Assembly (NCBI GenBank): GCA_040398805.1
Contig: JBBATK010000001.1
Location: 558,001 to 622,000 of the forward strand
Origin: JBBATK01 sp040398805
Lineage (GTDB): Bacteria > Bacteroidota > Ignavibacteria > Kapaibacteriales > NICIL-2
Direction of reading: 5' to 3'
Length of the DNA stretch: 64,000 nt
The translations under genes were made by a program, and so were the position numbers. Below, piece by piece: positions 35,073 to 44,208 of the stretch. Under the pieces are notes generated by a model. That model was not told where the DNA came from and made no database searches. It saw only the letters and a list, made by a program, of their open reading frames with translations. The stretch's first letter is position 1, and every line of letters starts with the position of its first letter.

Positions 35073-36215
35073 ATGATGACCGAATTGCCCATACTTGGAA
35101 ACACCGGCGACACCGGATCACAACCCATGGCGGTCGCACCGTTCCGTCGTCGGAAGAGTCGTCAAGTCATGGTAGGATCCGTACCTGTGGGCGGCAACGC
35201 CCCCGTGTCGGTGCAGACCATGACGAAGACCAAGACCGCGGATGTGGATGCCACGGTAGCCCAGGTGCAGCGTTGTGCCGAGCTGGGTGCCGATATCGTG
35301 CGCATAACGGTGAACGACTGGGAAGCGGCAGAGGCGATGGCAGCGATCATGCAGAGAGTTCAGGTGCCTATCGTCGCCGATATCCATTTCAATCACGTCT
35401 TCGCCTTGAAGGCCATCGAGGCCGGTGTCAATGCGGTGCGCATCAATCCGGGTAACATCGGTTCGCGCGACCGCATCAAAGAAGTACTGACCAAAGCCAA
35501 GGAGCGCGGACTCCCCATCCGCATCGGTGTCAACAGCGGTTCGCTGGAAGAGGATATCCTTGAGCGTCACGGATACCCCACGCCGCAGGCTCTGTTCGAG
35601 AGCGCGATGCGTCACGTGGAGATTTCCCAGGACTTCGGCTTCGATGACATCGTCATCTCGGTGAAGTCGACCGATGTCCGTTTGATGATCGAAGCGTATC
35701 GCCTGATTGCGGAGAAAACGGATTTCCCCTTGCACCTCGGGGTGACGGAAGCAGGCACCTTGCGTGTAGGAACCATCAAGTCCAGCATCGGTATCGGAAC
35801 CCTCCTTGCCGAGGGCATCGGTGATACCATCCGCGTTTCGCTTACCGACGAACCCGAGAATGAAGTGGAAGTGGGCAAGGACATCCTCCGCTCGCTGGGC
35901 CTGGCACAACGGAGCGTGGAGATCATCTCCTGTCCCACGTGCGGACGTTTGGAAGTGGATCTCTTCGGTATCACGAATGAAATCGAACGTCGGATCAAAG
36001 GAATCAAGAAGCCGGTGAAAGTTGCGTTGCTCGGATGCGTCGTGAACGGACCCGGTGAGGCAAGCGAAGCCGACATCGGTATTGCCGCCGGCAAAGGAGT
36101 CGGTATCTTGTACCGCAAGGGCGAAGTCGTCCGTCGCGTGAAAGAAGAGGAAATCATCGATGCCGTCGTCCAAGAGATCATGGACTTCGTTCCTCCGGAA
36201 GAACTAGCACATTGA
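35073..36215 (+). CDS. ispG: 4-hydroxy-3-methylbut-2-enyl diphosphate synthase
   Basis: Iron-sulfur enzyme of the MEP isoprenoid pathway, converting methylerythritol cyclodiphosphate to HMBPP. It has about 380 residues, the compact two-domain form found in most bacteria and not the three-domain form of Chlamydia, plants and Bacteroidetes. An N-terminal TIM barrel (VGNVPVGG-like start, GADIVRITVND, PIVADIHFNHVFALKA) is followed by a C-terminal FeS domain with SCPTCGRLEVD and GCVVNGPGE, which supply the three cluster cysteines. The ATG at 35073 is followed at once by a second ATG; a TTG four codons upstream is less likely. Confidence 0.95.
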   Translation: MMTELPILGNTGDTGSQPMAVAPFRRRKSRQVMVGSVPVGGNAPVSVQTMTKTKTADVDATVAQVQRCAELGADIVRITVNDWEAAEAMAAIMQRVQVPIVADIHFNHVFALKAIEAGVNAVRINPGNIGSRDRIKEVLTKAKERGLPIRIGVNSGSLEEDILERHGYPTPQALFESAMRHVEISQDFGFDDIVISVKSTDVRLMIEAYRLIAEKTDFPLHLGVTEAGTLRVGTIKSSIGIGTLLAEGIGDTIRVSLTDEPENEVEVGKDILRSLGLAQRSVEIISCPTCGRLEVDLFGITNEIERRIKGIKKPVKVALLGCVVNGPGEASEADIGIAAGKGVGILYRKGEVVRRVKEEEIIDAVVQEIMDFVPPEELAH

Positions 36216-36291
36216 TGTTCCGCCCGGCGGCGGAACCGGACTATTGAGTTGTGCAGTATTCTCTCCCCTGAATGCTGCGTTCTTATGCTCA

Positions 36292-36330
36292 AGCCTGATG
36301 CGACCCCTATGCATCGGGCTTTTTTTTTTC
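36292..36330 (+). terminator. Rho-independent terminator after ispG
   Basis: A 10-bp stem (AGCCTGATGC / GCATCGGGCT, one G-T pair) with a 9-base loop is followed by nine T at 36321-36329. It ends the ispG transcript 77 bp after the stop; the next gene begins at 36456. Confidence 0.88.
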
Positions 36331-36455
36331 CACGGTTTCGTCACTGCACAATACGCTCCACCTGCTGGACGTTCTTCAATCAAGCAGACACCCTTCGTAT
36401 TTTGCGCCTCCCGTTCATGTCATCGCAATCTTCCATTTCATCATCATCACGAGTT

Positions 36456-38381
36456 ATGAAGAACATCCTTCTCGGCATGTTGGTCGCCGGTGCTTTGCCG
36501 TTCATCGGTTCCGCTCAGGATCTACCGCCCGTCTCGGCCGGTATTTTTGTAGGACTCAATGCGAATTTCCCCTCTCCGTCCTTTACGCTTCCTTTGTCGT
36601 CCGGTGCCGCGAACTTCTCGGGTTCATCCGTCGGTCTTGGACCCGCTGTCGGTGCGATGCTGAATTATCCCTTGTCCGGCTCGTTGAGTGCAGGACTCCG
36701 CCTGGGATACAATCACGTGAACGGTGACGTGTACAGCGATGTGACGAACGCGGGGTCCGGAGCACGCCAACGGGATACCATCCTCCCCTCGCTGCCGCAC
36801 GTGGAAATCATGCCCCTCTTCCGTTTCGACGATGTCTTCCGAGTGAATCGACTGTTCGCCATTGCCGGACCCGAACTCGGGATACCGATCTCTCCCACAC
36901 TTTCCCGGTTCGGAAGCAGCACGGTGAACGGTGTCACGACCCGTCATCCGGACTCCCTCTCGAATGCGCCGCTGGATTCTCCGGCCTTCCGCTTCGCCCT
37001 TGCTGCGGGCATTGGGTATGATTTTGATTTCTCCGGAACCCACGTCCTGCCGGAACTCAGCGTGCGATTCCCCTTCACGAACGTTTCTTCGAAGACGGAG
37101 TTCGATGCATGGACTGTTCCGCAAGTGCGCTTCTCCGTGGGTATCACCATGGACTTCGCCCGAGAAAAGAAGCAGGTCGACATCGTCAAGGATCCGTTCG
37201 TCGAGCCGAACATCACCCGCGTCATTTCCTTTACGGACAAAGGCGACACGGTGGACGTGCGCCGCATCCGCGTTGAAGATATCCAATACTCGGAGTTGTA
37301 TCCGCTTGTTCCGTATCTGTTCTTCCCTCTCAACTCCATGTTGGAGGACTCGTTGGTCACCAAGCCCCGTCGAAACGAACCGGGTATGCCCGAAGATGTC
37401 ACGAGCTTGAACGACGCGGTGAGCGTGAACTATTCCATTCTCGATGTGGTGTGCGCCCGTTTGAAGAAGTATGAGAGCGCCCGACTCACCATCACCGGAA
37501 CGAACGACGGAAAAACGGAAATGAAACAGCGGTCACTGTCCATGCAACGCGCGGAGCGTATCAAGCAGTATCTCGCGGATTGCGGGGTGTCTGCCGATCG
37601 TTTGACTGTCGTATCGCGCGACCTTCCGGAAAAAGCATCATCGGTGACCTTGGAGGACGGACTTGCTGAGAACCGTCGCGTAGAACTCTCGAGCGAGATG
37701 CCCGACATCCTTTCTCCCGTCGTCTCCCGTCAGGAGCTGGAACGGTTGAGTGATCCGGACCTCGTCGAGTTCATCCCCGAGGCGAAATCGTCGGATGCCA
37801 TCGCTTCCTGGAGCATGGAGCTCATGCAGGCGGGACGTGTCATCCGAACCATCAACGGCAATGGCGACGTACGCCCCATGCGCTGGGCCATCCGTCCGGG
37901 CGAGCTGTCGGACAAACAGGTGCCGGTGGATTACAGTTTCACGGTCGAGAATGTCCGTGGGGTGAAGAAGAGCGTGACGGGATCACTCGCGGTGGACTAC
38001 CTGAGCAGTATGAAGAAGAAGCAGCAGCGTCTTGCCGACAGAACGATCGACAAGTTCAGTCTCATCCTCTTCGACTTCGACAAAGACGAGATCACTCCGG
38101 ACAATCTTCGCATTCTTGAAAGCAAGGTCTTGCCTGCCATCAAGTTCAATTCCACCGTGAAGATCTACGGGCACACCGACCGAATCGGTGAAGACAAATA
38201 CAACCGCGAACTCTCGTTGCGCAGGGCGGAGGCGACACGCAAGGCCCTGCAGGACAAGATGTCGTCGGTGAATTACGAAGCCTACGGTCTTGGTGAAACG
38301 AAGAAAATCTTCGACAACGACATTCCGTTGGGGCGTCACCTGAGCAGGACCGTCCAGATAGTCGTCGAAACACCGCGGTAA
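36456..38381 (+). CDS. Outer-membrane barrel protein with two OmpA-like domains
   Basis: Secreted protein of 641 residues. A signal peptide (MKNILLGMLVAGALPFIGSA, cleavage before QDLPP) precedes a predicted beta-barrel of ~210 residues, as in OmpA/OmpW-type porins. A first OmpA-like peptidoglycan-binding domain follows (~286-410, YLFFPLNSM ... RAERIKQYLADCGVSADRL ... ENRRVEL), then a ~110-residue linker domain, and a second OmpA domain (~533-641, ILFDFDKDEI, GHTDRIGEDKYNRELSLRRAEATRKAL). The second ends in LSRTVQIVV, where the usual NRRV is altered. It probably tethers the outer membrane to peptidoglycan. Start at the ATG at 36456 is fixed by the signal peptide. A paralogue is at 44209. Confidence 0.88.
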   Translation: MKNILLGMLVAGALPFIGSAQDLPPVSAGIFVGLNANFPSPSFTLPLSSGAANFSGSSVGLGPAVGAMLNYPLSGSLSAGLRLGYNHVNGDVYSDVTNAGSGARQRDTILPSLPHVEIMPLFRFDDVFRVNRLFAIAGPELGIPISPTLSRFGSSTVNGVTTRHPDSLSNAPLDSPAFRFALAAGIGYDFDFSGTHVLPELSVRFPFTNVSSKTEFDAWTVPQVRFSVGITMDFAREKKQVDIVKDPFVEPNITRVISFTDKGDTVDVRRIRVEDIQYSELYPLVPYLFFPLNSMLEDSLVTKPRRNEPGMPEDVTSLNDAVSVNYSILDVVCARLKKYESARLTITGTNDGKTEMKQRSLSMQRAERIKQYLADCGVSADRLTVVSRDLPEKASSVTLEDGLAENRRVELSSEMPDILSPVVSRQELERLSDPDLVEFIPEAKSSDAIASWSMELMQAGRVIRTINGNGDVRPMRWAIRPGELSDKQVPVDYSFTVENVRGVKKSVTGSLAVDYLSSMKKKQQRLADRTIDKFSLILFDFDKDEITPDNLRILESKVLPAIKFNSTVKIYGHTDRIGEDKYNRELSLRRAEATRKALQDKMSSVNYEAYGLGETKKIFDNDIPLGRHLSRTVQIVVETPR

Positions 38382-38401
38382 CCGCGCTGTCCAGAGAATC
38401 C

Positions 38402-38432
38402 AAAGAGCCATCCCGTGATGGCTCTTTGCGTA
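38402..38432 (+). terminator. Hairpin after the double-OmpA gene
   Basis: An 11-bp perfect stem (AAAGAGCCATC / GATGGCTCTTT, 38402-38412 with 38417-38427) has a 4-base loop. The T-tract is short (TTTG), so termination may be partial. It lies 21 bp after the stop, before the photolyase gene. Confidence 0.65.
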
Positions 38433-38486
38433 TGATAGACCATTGATGCGTACCAAGCGAATCATCATTTTCCGACCTGTACGACC

Positions 38487-39812
38487 ATGACACCATCTTC
38501 CCCTTCCCCGCTGACGGTCTTCTGGTTTCGCCGCGACTTGCGACTTCACGACAACCACGGGTTGTTCCGCGCCTTGCAGGCCTCGGATAATGTCCTGCCT
38601 CTCTTCGTCTTCGATCCCGAGATCCTCAACGATCTTCATGACCGGGATGATCGCCGGGTCACCTTCATCTACGAAGCGCTGGAAAAGATGGATGCGCACC
38701 TTCGTAAGAGCGGCCGATCGCTCACGGTCCGCTACGGAAAACCGACCGAGGTCTTCACCGCGCTGTGCGACACGCACGGAGTTGCGAACGTATTTACGAA
38801 TCACGACTACGAGCCGTACGCAGAGACGCGTGACGAGAATGTCCGAAAAGTGCTTGCATCACGCGGCGCCGGCTTGCACACCTTCAAGGACCACGTGGTG
38901 TTCGAGCGGAAGGAAGTGACCAAGGCCGACGGCAAGCCGTACACGGTCTACACGCCGTATGGAAAAGCGTGGCGTTCCTTGTTGGCACAGGCGGGTCTGC
39001 CTCGATACGCGAGCGAGGACTTGCTTGGGAATCTCCATGCAGGATCTGCCGATCCGTTTCCGACGTTGGAGAGCATGGGCTTCCAACGGGCAGCATACGT
39101 GGTGCCGCCGAGCGATCCGAAAACGGAGGTGGTCAAGCGCTATCACGAACAACGGAACTTCCCCGCCATCGAGGGAACTACGGAGATAGGTGTGCATTTG
39201 CGTTTCGGTACCGTGAGCCCGCGGGACATGATACGCATCGGCCAAGGTCTCAACGACACGTGGCTGAGCGAATTGATATGGCGTGAGTTCTTTTCCATGA
39301 TTCTCGCGAACTTCCCGCATGTCGTTACGCAGAGCTTCCGGCCCGATTACGACGATGTGCGCTGGCGGAACGACGAAGAGGAGTTCCAGGCGTGGTGCGA
39401 GGGGCGCACGGGCTTTCCTATGGTGGATGCCGGCATGCGCCAGCTTGTCGCTACGGGACACATGCACAATCGCGTGCGCATGGTGGTGGCGAGTTTCCTG
39501 TGCAAGGATCTGCTCGTCGACTGGCGGAAAGGCGAAGCGTTCTTTGCGCGATACCTGCTCGATTACGACCTGGCATCGAACAACGGTAATTGGCAATGGG
39601 CTGCCGGTTGCGGCTGCGATGCGGCTCCGTATTTCCGGGTCTTCAACCCGCATGAGCAATTGAAGAAATTCGATCCCGACCTCGTTTATGTGCGCCGATG
39701 GCTGGCTGAAGATGAAATCGCCTTCCCTCGGCCGATCGTCGACCATGCCTTCGCCCGTAACCGGGCGTTGAAGGTGTACAAAGAAGCTCTCCGTGGAAAC
39801 GAGTCGTTCTAG
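38487..39812 (+). CDS. phrB: Deoxyribodipyrimidine photolyase (class I CPD-type)
   Basis: Light-dependent DNA repair flavoprotein of 441 residues. The N-terminal Rossmann-like antenna domain begins LTVFWFRRDLRLHDN. The C-terminal FAD domain contains LSELIWREFF, GRTGFPMVDAGMRQL, MHNRVRMVVASFLCKDLLVDWR and NWQWAAGCGCDAAPYFRVFNP, all of them class I photolyase hallmarks. CPD photolyase is favoured over (6-4) photolyase, but a single protein sequence cannot prove it. No SD is seen before the ATG at 38487 (the base run is GTACGACC). Confidence 0.93.
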   Translation: MTPSSPSPLTVFWFRRDLRLHDNHGLFRALQASDNVLPLFVFDPEILNDLHDRDDRRVTFIYEALEKMDAHLRKSGRSLTVRYGKPTEVFTALCDTHGVANVFTNHDYEPYAETRDENVRKVLASRGAGLHTFKDHVVFERKEVTKADGKPYTVYTPYGKAWRSLLAQAGLPRYASEDLLGNLHAGSADPFPTLESMGFQRAAYVVPPSDPKTEVVKRYHEQRNFPAIEGTTEIGVHLRFGTVSPRDMIRIGQGLNDTWLSELIWREFFSMILANFPHVVTQSFRPDYDDVRWRNDEEEFQAWCEGRTGFPMVDAGMRQLVATGHMHNRVRMVVASFLCKDLLVDWRKGEAFFARYLLDYDLASNNGNWQWAAGCGCDAAPYFRVFNPHEQLKKFDPDLVYVRRWLAEDEIAFPRPIVDHAFARNRALKVYKEALRGNESF

Positions 39813-39866
39813 GCGAGCTCAGTTTGATTTTTCCGTAGTTTTCTTCCTCACGATTCCTGAACGATC

Positions 39867-41834
39867 ATGTCCGATGCATCTCCCACACCGTCACTCAGCG
39901 CGCTTCGCATGATCCGCGTGGCAGCCGTCACACCGTCGTTACGCGTGGCCGATGTCCGGGAGAACGTGCGCGTGATCATGCAGACCTTTGCCGAAGCGCG
40001 GGCCCGGCATGCTCAGATCGTCTTGTATCCCGAGCTGTGCATCACGGGGTATACGTGCGGCGATCTCTTTTACGAGTCCACCTTGCTTCATGCAGCGGAG
40101 GCGGCGCTGGCGGAGCTTGCGGAGTTGACCCTTACCAGCGATGGCGTCCTGATCGTCGGAGCTCCGCTGAGTTCGCGAGGTCAGCTATACAATTGCGCCG
40201 TCGTCATCGGCCAGGGATCCATCCTCGGTGTCGTTCCCAAGACCTACCTGCCCAGTTATCATGAGTTCTACGAAGCTCGGTGGTTCGCATCATCTCGAGA
40301 CACCGAACAGACCACCATCCGCATCGCGGGAAACGACGTTCCCTTCGGAACAGGTCTTCTCTTCGAGCATCGGCGCAGTGTGCTGGCGACCGCCACGGAT
40401 GTGTGTTTCGGCGTGGAAGTCTGCGAGGACCTCTGGGCCACACGGTCGCCGAGTACGGACATGGCGCTGGCGGGAGCACAGGTCCTGTTCAATCTGAGTG
40501 CGAGCAACGAGGTGGTGGGCAAAGCGGCCTACCGCCGGGACCTTGTGCGGATGCAATCCGCACGCTGCATAGCCGCGTACGTGTATTGCTCTGCGGGCTC
40601 CGGCGAATCATCCACCGATGTCGTCTTCGCCGGACACAATGTGATCTGTGAACAGGGCGAACTTCTGGCGGAGAGCGAGCGATTCTCCTTCGATTCGCAA
40701 ATCACCTGTGCGGATATCGACGTAGAGTCGCTCGACAACGATCGCATCCGCAACACGACGTTCAGAGCCGAGCTCTCGACCCATGCATTCCACCGCATTC
40801 CGGTGTTCATCCACGATGAAGAACCGTCGGACCTTATCCGTCCCACCATGTCGAATCCGTTCCTTGGAAAGACGGCGGAGTCGTGCGCACATCTTTGCTC
40901 CGAAACACTCCTGTTGCAAAGCACGGCGCTGCAACAACGCATGCGACATGTGGGTTCGATGAATCTTGTGCTTGGCGTTTCCGGTGGGTTGGACTCCACG
41001 CTCGCCCTGTACGTATGCCTGCATGCGGTTCGCGCGGCGGGTGGCGACCCCTCGAGCATCACGGCGATATCCATGCCCGGTTTCGGGACGTCGTCCACCA
41101 CCCGTGCCTTGGCACGGCGACTGGCGGATGAAACAGGAGTGAGGTTCAAGGAGATAGATATCACGGCAACCGTCCGCTCGCATTTCGCGGATATAGGACA
41201 CCAAGAGGATGTGCACGATATCGTCTTCGAGAACGCTCAGGCGCGCGAACGGACACAAATCCTTATGGATGTGGCGAACGCGAACAACGCCTTCGTCGTC
41301 GGCACGGGCGACCTCTCGGAGATCGCGTTGGGGTGGAATACCTTCAACGGCGATCACATGAGCATGTATGCGGTGAACTGCGGCGTCCCGAAGACGGTCG
41401 TCAAGGCCATGGTGGAATGGCTGCGGGATCACGAGTCGAATCCCTCCTTGCGGTCGGCATTGGACGCGGTGGTTTCTCAACCCATTTCGCCGGAGCTGCT
41501 ACCGGTGGCGGCAGACGGCACGTCCACGCAACAGACGGAGTCGGTCATCGGACCCTACGAACTCCATGACTTCTTTCTCTTCCACATGCTCCGACATCAC
41601 TTCCATCCGGTGAAGATCCTGTCCTTGGCCCTGCGGACTTTCCACGACAAGTATTCCGAAGCCGTGATTGCGTCATGGCTGCGCGTGTTCTACCGCCGGT
41701 TCTTTGCCAATCAATACAAGCGAAGCGCGATGCCGGACGGACCGAAGGTCCTGCCCCTTGCCCTTTCACCGCGTGGCGACTGGCGTATGCCCAGCGATGC
41801 CTCCGCACGGTTGTGGTTGGCGGAGTTACCATAA
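39867..41834 (+). CDS. nadE: Glutamine-dependent NAD+ synthetase
   Basis: Final enzyme of NAD+ synthesis, amidating nicotinic acid adenine dinucleotide with glutamine nitrogen. The chain has 655 residues in two domains. The N-terminal nitrilase-type glutaminase shows YPELCITGYTCGDLFY (catalytic Glu), VVPKTYLPSY (Lys) and FGVEVCEDLW (nucleophilic Cys). The C-terminal synthetase domain begins with the ATP loop LGVSGGLDSTLALY and includes GTGDLSEIALGWNTF. The length and both domains match the bacterial glutamine-using form, in contrast to the short ammonia-dependent NadE. Start at the ATG at 39867. Confidence 0.96.
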   Translation: MSDASPTPSLSALRMIRVAAVTPSLRVADVRENVRVIMQTFAEARARHAQIVLYPELCITGYTCGDLFYESTLLHAAEAALAELAELTLTSDGVLIVGAPLSSRGQLYNCAVVIGQGSILGVVPKTYLPSYHEFYEARWFASSRDTEQTTIRIAGNDVPFGTGLLFEHRRSVLATATDVCFGVEVCEDLWATRSPSTDMALAGAQVLFNLSASNEVVGKAAYRRDLVRMQSARCIAAYVYCSAGSGESSTDVVFAGHNVICEQGELLAESERFSFDSQITCADIDVESLDNDRIRNTTFRAELSTHAFHRIPVFIHDEEPSDLIRPTMSNPFLGKTAESCAHLCSETLLLQSTALQQRMRHVGSMNLVLGVSGGLDSTLALYVCLHAVRAAGGDPSSITAISMPGFGTSSTTRALARRLADETGVRFKEIDITATVRSHFADIGHQEDVHDIVFENAQARERTQILMDVANANNAFVVGTGDLSEIALGWNTFNGDHMSMYAVNCGVPKTVVKAMVEWLRDHESNPSLRSALDAVVSQPISPELLPVAADGTSTQQTESVIGPYELHDFFLFHMLRHHFHPVKILSLALRTFHDKYSEAVIASWLRVFYRRFFANQYKRSAMPDGPKVLPLALSPRGDWRMPSDASARLWLAELP

Positions 41835-41980
41835 ACGGCGCGTCGGCGAAGGGTCCAGACACCGCCACCGCCCTCAAGAAACGTGAATGAATGCCGACAT
41901 TCCCAAAGAACGTCCCCGTGCTTTGTGCGCCGTTACTGGCAACGACCTTGTTGCGTTTTTCCACGGCTGAACCATTCCTT

Positions 41981-42655
41981 ATGAACAGCAAAGTTCCTCC
42001 ATCCTCCCGCATTCGCGTGATCCTGGCAGACGACCACGAGCTCGTTCGTGTCGGTGTGCGCCGTTTGCTTCAGACACGGGAGGATATCGATGTCGTTGGC
42101 GAGGCATCTTCGGGCGAGGAAGCGGTGTACTTGGTTGAGCGCGAACGACCAGATATCGCCTTGCTCGATGTCCTCATGCCGAGTCTGGACGGAATAGGTG
42201 CGGCCAAGCGCATCAAGGATTTCTCTTTCGAGACGAAGGTGGTCATGCTGACGTCGTTCGAAGACAACCATTATCTGGATCTTGCACTGCAAAGCGGTGC
42301 CGACGGGTATCTATCGAAGAATGTGGGCCGGCAGGAGCTTCACGATGCAGTGACAGACGTCATGCTGGGCCGAAGAGTGTTCTCGAAAGCGGTCATATCC
42401 GTCATGCAAGGACGGAAGCCGCAGGCCATGCCGCCGCGAGCGAGCGAAGCCGTCAGCATCACCCGTCGCGAGGAGGAGATCCTTCACCTTGTAGCTCAGG
42501 GACTGACGAGTCCGCAGATAGCCAAAAAGCTCTCCATCTCCTCTCGGACCGTGGAAAGCCATCGCGCCCATCTCATGGAAAAAACCGGCGCAACGAACAT
42601 GGCAGGTCTCGTCCGCTACGCCCTTCTCCACTCCACCTACTTCTCCGAGCACTGA
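41981..42655 (+). CDS. NarL/FixJ-type response regulator
   Basis: Response regulator of 224 residues: receiver domain with phosphoacceptor Asp63 (LLDVLMPSLDG), acidic pair Asp17-Asp18, and the LSKNVG switch region; LuxR-type helix-turn-helix from about residue 155 (ITRREEEILHLVAQGLTSPQIAKKL, SSRTVESHRAHLMEKTGATN). Start at the ATG at 41981; an upstream in-frame extension is not conserved in character. It is an orphan, with no kinase beside it. It resembles the regulator at 5932 in layout but differs in sequence, so they are not recent copies. Confidence 0.92.
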   Translation: MNSKVPPSSRIRVILADDHELVRVGVRRLLQTREDIDVVGEASSGEEAVYLVERERPDIALLDVLMPSLDGIGAAKRIKDFSFETKVVMLTSFEDNHYLDLALQSGADGYLSKNVGRQELHDAVTDVMLGRRVFSKAVISVMQGRKPQAMPPRASEAVSITRREEEILHLVAQGLTSPQIAKKLSISSRTVESHRAHLMEKTGATNMAGLVRYALLHSTYFSEH

Positions 42656-42710
42656 GTGCTGCTGCAGGAGGACTGTCAACTCCCATGAACCTTGCCTTAC
42701 GCAGTCGTGT

Positions 42711-44108
42711 TTACAACATATCGAACATGTTACCAGGACTCAGGATACCGAGCGGGTCAAGTGATTGCTTCACGGCCCTCATCTCGTCGATTCCCTCGTC
42801 GCCGACGAGCGCATACAGATACCGTTTCTTGAGCTTTCCGATACCATGTTCCGCCGAGACGGTTCCGCCGAGACGCAATCCTTCCGCGATACACATGTCA
42901 TAGATCGTCATCATGCGTTGATGCGTCTCCGGATCCTTCGCGAAGATGTTCGCATGCAGGTGACAATCACCGATATGTCCGAAAAGCACGTAGTCGACAT
43001 GGTGCTCACGGAACAGATCATGATAGAACGAGAAGAACGAGCGGAAGTGCTGCGGAGGGACGGCGATATCGGTACCGATTTTCGTCGAGCCGGCATCGCT
43101 GACGCGCTCGTAGACGGCACTGGGAAGAGCATGTCGGAAGGCACGGAGTTCCGCATGACGTCTGGCGTCGGCGGCAAACCATGTCTCATCGCTCAACGCC
43201 GTCGCCGACGACAGGAACTCCGTCCAGGCAGTGAACACCGCATCCTCTTCGTCCTCCCGGTACTCGGTTTCCATCCACAAGGCCGCAAGCGCGTTCGCGG
43301 GTATCTGAGGATACTTGGGACGGATCATGGCAAGGGCGTTCACATCGAAGAACTCGACAAGCCGCGGTTGCAGATGGGACTGCACGGCATCCCGGGCTGC
43401 GGAGCTATCGCGAAGGAACTCCACCATGTCGAGCAAGGCGTCGGTATCGGTGAAGAAGACAATCATGCCCAGGACCTTTTGCGGTTCGGGAACCAGGCGC
43501 ACCTCCGCTTCGGCAATGACGCCAAGAGTCCCTTCGCTACCCACGAACAAATCAATGGCATCCATGTCCGGTGCCGCGAAATATCCCGCGGCATGTTTGC
43601 GGGTCGCGGGCATGGTATATGTCGGGACGGGTACCGTATACGATGTTCCCTCGTCCGTTCGCAGATGCAAGAACCCGTCCGTTGCCACGGCATCTCCGCG
43701 CCGAAGCGACAGTTGTTCTCCGTTGGCGAGGATCACTCGCAATGCTTCAACGTATCGTCGGGTGGGACCATACCGGAAGGTCCGTGCACCGGAAGCATTC
43801 GTCGCGAAGGTCCCTCCCATGGCCGCGCTCCATTCCGTAGGATCGGGCGGATAGAGCACACCCCGGGACGAGACCGCCTCCTGCCATTCGCGCATGCTCA
43901 AGCCGGCTTGAACGGTGCCGCGCAACGTATCCGGATGGACGGCATGCGCGCGCAGACGTTCGAGAGATACGACAGCGCCTCCGGCGGGAACCCGTCCGCC
44001 GACCAGTCCGGTTCCGTTCCCTGCAATGTGCACCGGTCGCCGTTCTTCATGACATGCACGGAGCACCTCTTGCAGTTCATCGATGGACTCGGGAAGAAAC
44101 ACGTGCGA
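42711..44108 (-). CDS. GlcD-type FAD-linked oxidase (N-terminus lost in gap)
   Basis: FAD-binding oxidoreductase of the vanillyl-alcohol oxidase fold, like the glycolate/D-lactate dehydrogenase GlcD. About 465 residues are visible. The FAD-binding PP-loop (GNGTGLVGGRVPAGG) and SMREWQEAVSSRG, ATNASGARTFRYG, LFVGSEGTLGVIAEAEVRLVP and the C-terminal HIGDCHLHANIF, GGTVSAEHGIGKLKKRYL are characteristic. The visible part opens at SHVFLPESIDELQEVL, which in relatives lies about 40-50 residues in, so the head of the gene is in the N run 44109-44208. No partner GlcE/GlcF subunits are adjacent. Confidence 0.9.
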   Translation of the reverse strand, partial: SHVFLPESIDELQEVLRACHEERRPVHIAGNGTGLVGGRVPAGGAVVSLERLRAHAVHPDTLRGTVQAGLSMREWQEAVSSRGVLYPPDPTEWSAAMGGTFATNASGARTFRYGPTRRYVEALRVILANGEQLSLRRGDAVATDGFLHLRTDEGTSYTVPVPTYTMPATRKHAAGYFAAPDMDAIDLFVGSEGTLGVIAEAEVRLVPEPQKVLGMIVFFTDTDALLDMVEFLRDSSAARDAVQSHLQPRLVEFFDVNALAMIRPKYPQIPANALAALWMETEYREDEEDAVFTAWTEFLSSATALSDETWFAADARRHAELRAFRHALPSAVYERVSDAGSTKIGTDIAVPPQHFRSFFSFYHDLFREHHVDYVLFGHIGDCHLHANIFAKDPETHQRMMTIYDMCIAEGLRLGGTVSAEHGIGKLKKRYLYALVGDEGIDEMRAVKQSLDPLGILSPGNMFDML

Positions 44109-44208
44109 NNNNNNNNNNNNNNNNNNNNNNNNNNNNNNNNNNNNNNNNNNNNNNNNNNNNNNNNNNNNNNNNNNNNNNNNNNNNNNNNNNNNNNNNNNNN
44201 NNNNNNNN
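44109..44208. other. Assembly gap of unknown true length
   Basis: Exactly 100 N between two divergent genes, each missing its N-terminus. No sequence repeats across the gap. The true gap must hold two gene heads and their shared promoter region, so more than 100 bases are missing. Confidence 0.9.
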
